From Gemmatimonadales bacterium UBA2960 (GTDB lineage Bacteria > Gemmatimonadota > Gemmatimonadetes > Longimicrobiales > Gaopeijiaceae), in contig DEBI01000045.1 in assembly GCA_002348465.1 (NCBI GenBank), positions 1 through 13,527 of the forward strand: a stretch of 13,527 nt of DNA, written 5' to 3'. Each line of letters opens with the position of its first letter. Positions within the stretch are counted from its first letter, which is position 1. The notes below the pieces were generated by a model that saw only the letters and a list, made by a program, of their open reading frames with translations, was not told where the DNA came from and made no database searches. Below, in pieces: positions 11,866 through 13,527 of this stretch. The translations under genes were made by a program, and so were the position numbers.

Positions 11866-13527
11866 TCATGCCGCCTTATCCCTTGAGGCGCAAAGTGCCG
11901 ATAGCGTTACGACGACTACTTCTATCATCGGCTCAAACCCCTCTCGGGTTAGCTTAATAGACAGTGGATGCACTCGGAGCACGTCCATACTGACCTGTCT
12001 TTCTCTCAGAGGTCCTTCAAGATTCGCTATCTTGGGCACGACTCCTTCTCTGAATGAGAGGCGCGCCCAACCCTCTCGAACGATAACCCTCTCTAGTCCG
12101 ATAAGCTTACCTAGGGTTCGGATTTCGGCTGCGTCCAGAAGACGTTTGACTTCGTTCGGTAAACGACCATACCGGTCAGCGAGTTCATCACGAAGTGCCT
12201 CAATCTCGGTCTGCGTTTCCGCTTTCGAGAGCCGTCGGTAAAGATGAAGCTTTTGGTGAGAATCTGGAACATATTGATCTGGAAATAAGGCAGCGCCAGC
12301 AACCGTGACGTCCGGAACGGGCCACTCAATCTCGGCTTCCCCTTTTTCTATTCGTTTTACAGTCTTCTTCAGTAATCGCATATATGCGTCGAGCCCAATC
12401 TGGCTGGCGAAGCCAGATTGATCTGCCCCCAGAAGGTTGCCCGCACCTCTAAGCTCTAGGTCACGCATGGCCACCGAGTACCCAGCACCGAGTTCGGTAT
12501 ACTGCTCAAGGACACGAAGTCGCCTCTCCGCGTCTTCGTTTACGTCATTCGGTACCAGTAAATAACAATAAGCCCGCCGGTCAGAGCGCCCCACACGACC
12601 TCGAATTTGATACAGCTGTGAGAGACCGAATCGGTCAGCCCGGTCTACGATTAGTGTGTTGGCGTTAGGCACGTCGAGCCCGTTCTCAATGATGGACGAA
12701 CACACTAGGATGTCGATCCCACCATCGACAAAAACCCGCATGATTTTATCTAGTTCTCCTCCCGCCATCTGGCCATGTGCGATACCGATTCTCGCTTCTG
12801 GGATGAGCTCCCGGATCTCCGCGGCCACCGTGTAAATTGTGTCTATTCGGTTGTGTAGGAAGAATGCCTGACCACCGCGATCCAGCTCACGATACAGCGC
12901 CTCTGCAAGAAGTTGGTCTGTCCACGGGATCACGTTCGTAAAGATCGGCATTCGGTCTCTGGGCGGTGTCCGGATAAGCGACAGGTCACGGACCCCGGAT
13001 AAAGACAGGTAGAGTGTGCGCGGGATTGGTGTCGCACTTAGCGTCAGGACGTCAATGGAACTTTTTAATTTCTTCAGCTTTTCTTTGTGCTTCACACCGA
13101 ACCGCTGTTCTTCGTCGACTATCAGTAGACCAAGATTCTTGAAGACTACATCCTCTGAAAGGAGCCGGTGTGTTCCAATGACGATGTCTGTCTCGCCTCC
13201 AGCCAGCGCCGCCAAATCCTTTTTTTGCTGCTTCCCAGTCTGAAAGCGACTCAGCGAACCCACACGGACCGGATAATCAGCGAGGCGTTCTCCAAACGAA
13301 TGTCGGTGTTGCTCGACTAGGATAGTGGTGGGTGCTAGCACAGCTACCTGTTTGCCGTCCTGGACCGCCTTGAAGGCTGCTCTGATAGCGATTTCTGTTT
13401 TTCCGTAACCCACGTCACCGCAGACGAGTCGATCCATGGGCCTTGGTGCTTCCATGTCTCTTTTGACTGCCTCTGCTGCCTTTCTTTGATCGGGCGTATC
13501 GTCATATAGGAAGGACGACTCCATTTC
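11866..13527 (-). CDS. mfd: Transcription-repair coupling factor, C-terminal half (5' end outside window)
   Basis: Mfd is a DNA translocase that removes RNA polymerase stalled at DNA damage and recruits UvrA. About 553 codons are visible; the frame stays open at the window edge, and full proteins are about 1,100-1,150 aa, so roughly half is missing. Numbering from the ATG at 13524, which is internal rather than the start: Walker A GDVGYGKTE (36-44), the DEEQ box (137-140) followed by RFGVKHKEKLK, motif III SATPIPRT (163-170), and a later helicase motif VI RGRVGRSDR. The translocase-specific segment (GAGNLLGADQSGFASQIG) follows. The last 150 residues form the TRCF C-terminal domain that holds Mfd in its inhibited state. 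The N-terminal UvrB-like and RNA-polymerase-binding domains lie to the right of the window. It appears to be the most upstream visible gene of the minus-strand run. Confidence 0.98.
   Translation of the reverse strand, partial: EMESSFLYDDTPDQRKAAEAVKRDMEAPRPMDRLVCGDVGYGKTEIAIRAAFKAVQDGKQVAVLAPTTILVEQHRHSFGERLADYPVRVGSLSRFQTGKQQKKDLAALAGGETDIVIGTHRLLSEDVVFKNLGLLIVDEEQRFGVKHKEKLKKLKSSIDVLTLSATPIPRTLYLSLSGVRDLSLIRTPPRDRMPIFTNVIPWTDQLLAEALYRELDRGGQAFFLHNRIDTIYTVAAEIRELIPEARIGIAHGQMAGGELDKIMRVFVDGGIDILVCSSIIENGLDVPNANTLIVDRADRFGLSQLYQIRGRVGRSDRRAYCYLLVPNDVNEDAERRLRVLEQYTELGAGYSVAMRDLELRGAGNLLGADQSGFASQIGLDAYMRLLKKTVKRIEKGEAEIEWPVPDVTVAGAALFPDQYVPDSHQKLHLYRRLSKAETQTEIEALRDELADRYGRLPNEVKRLLDAAEIRTLGKLIGLERVIVREGWARLSFREGVVPKIANLEGPLRERQVSMDVLRVHPLSIKLTREGFEPMIEVVVVTLSALCASRDKAA
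12396..12420. repeat. Perfect 10-bp inverted repeat (5-nt loop) inside mfd
   Basis: CAATCTGGCT (12396-12405) and AGCCAGATTG (12411-12420) are exact reverse complements around GGCGA. The mRNA would carry a ten-pair hairpin over the conserved DQSGFASQIG segment of Mfd. No T-run follows on the minus strand, so it is not a standard terminator. Confidence 0.5.

Overview
This 13.5-kb window is ordinary bacterial chromosome of moderate GC (about half to mid-50s by eye, not counted). The host is a diderm (Gram-negative) bacterium: it encodes two SurA-type periplasmic parvulins, an MltD-type lytic transglycosylase and FtsE/FtsX with an EnvC-like activator. The order mfd, two parvulins, pdxA, ftsE, ftsX, envC, holB fits what I recall of Gemmatimonadota genomes. 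That placement is inference from memory and should be tested with a protein tree. I saw no insertion sequence, phage gene, CRISPR array, tRNA or rRNA.

Layout. Left end (1-957): a possible minus-strand gene start running off the left edge, a 141-bp divergent intergenic region rich in inverted repeats, an unrecognised acidic-tailed 152-aa protein, and a 228-bp non-coding stretch that looks like a promoter plus a folded 5' leader for guaB. Plus strand (958-3636): guaB (IMP dehydrogenase) and an MltD-like transglycosylase 18 bp downstream. Convergent junction (3637-3672): 36 bp with a small hairpin. Minus strand (13527 down to 3673): one tightly packed run read right to left, mfd (5' end cut by the window), parvulin lipoprotein, surA-like, pdxA, ftsE, ftsX, envC-like, holB, moaC. 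The gaps are 47 bp or less and several junctions overlap (TGATG, ATGA) or abut (TAG-GTG), so it is probably one operon or a few nested ones.

How the genes fit together. The coherent core of the minus-strand run is envelope biogenesis. Two periplasmic chaperone/isomerases would fold outer-membrane and secreted proteins. FtsE-FtsX-EnvC forms the ATP-driven inner-membrane device that switches on septal peptidoglycan amidases. The EnvC-like protein has lost the M23 zinc ligands, just as E. coli EnvC has, so it is predicted to be an activator rather than an enzyme. MltD on the other strand also acts on peptidoglycan. The remaining genes are housekeeping: transcription-coupled repair (mfd), pyridoxal phosphate synthesis (pdxA), clamp loading (holB), molybdenum cofactor synthesis (moaC) and guanine nucleotide synthesis (guaB).

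I did not find a clearly new system. The most interesting leads are the inverted repeat over the guaB promoter with the folded leader behind it, the degenerate EnvC fused into an FtsEX operon, the pair of parvulins with complementary domain decay, and a short leader ORF overlapping the GTG start of ftsE.
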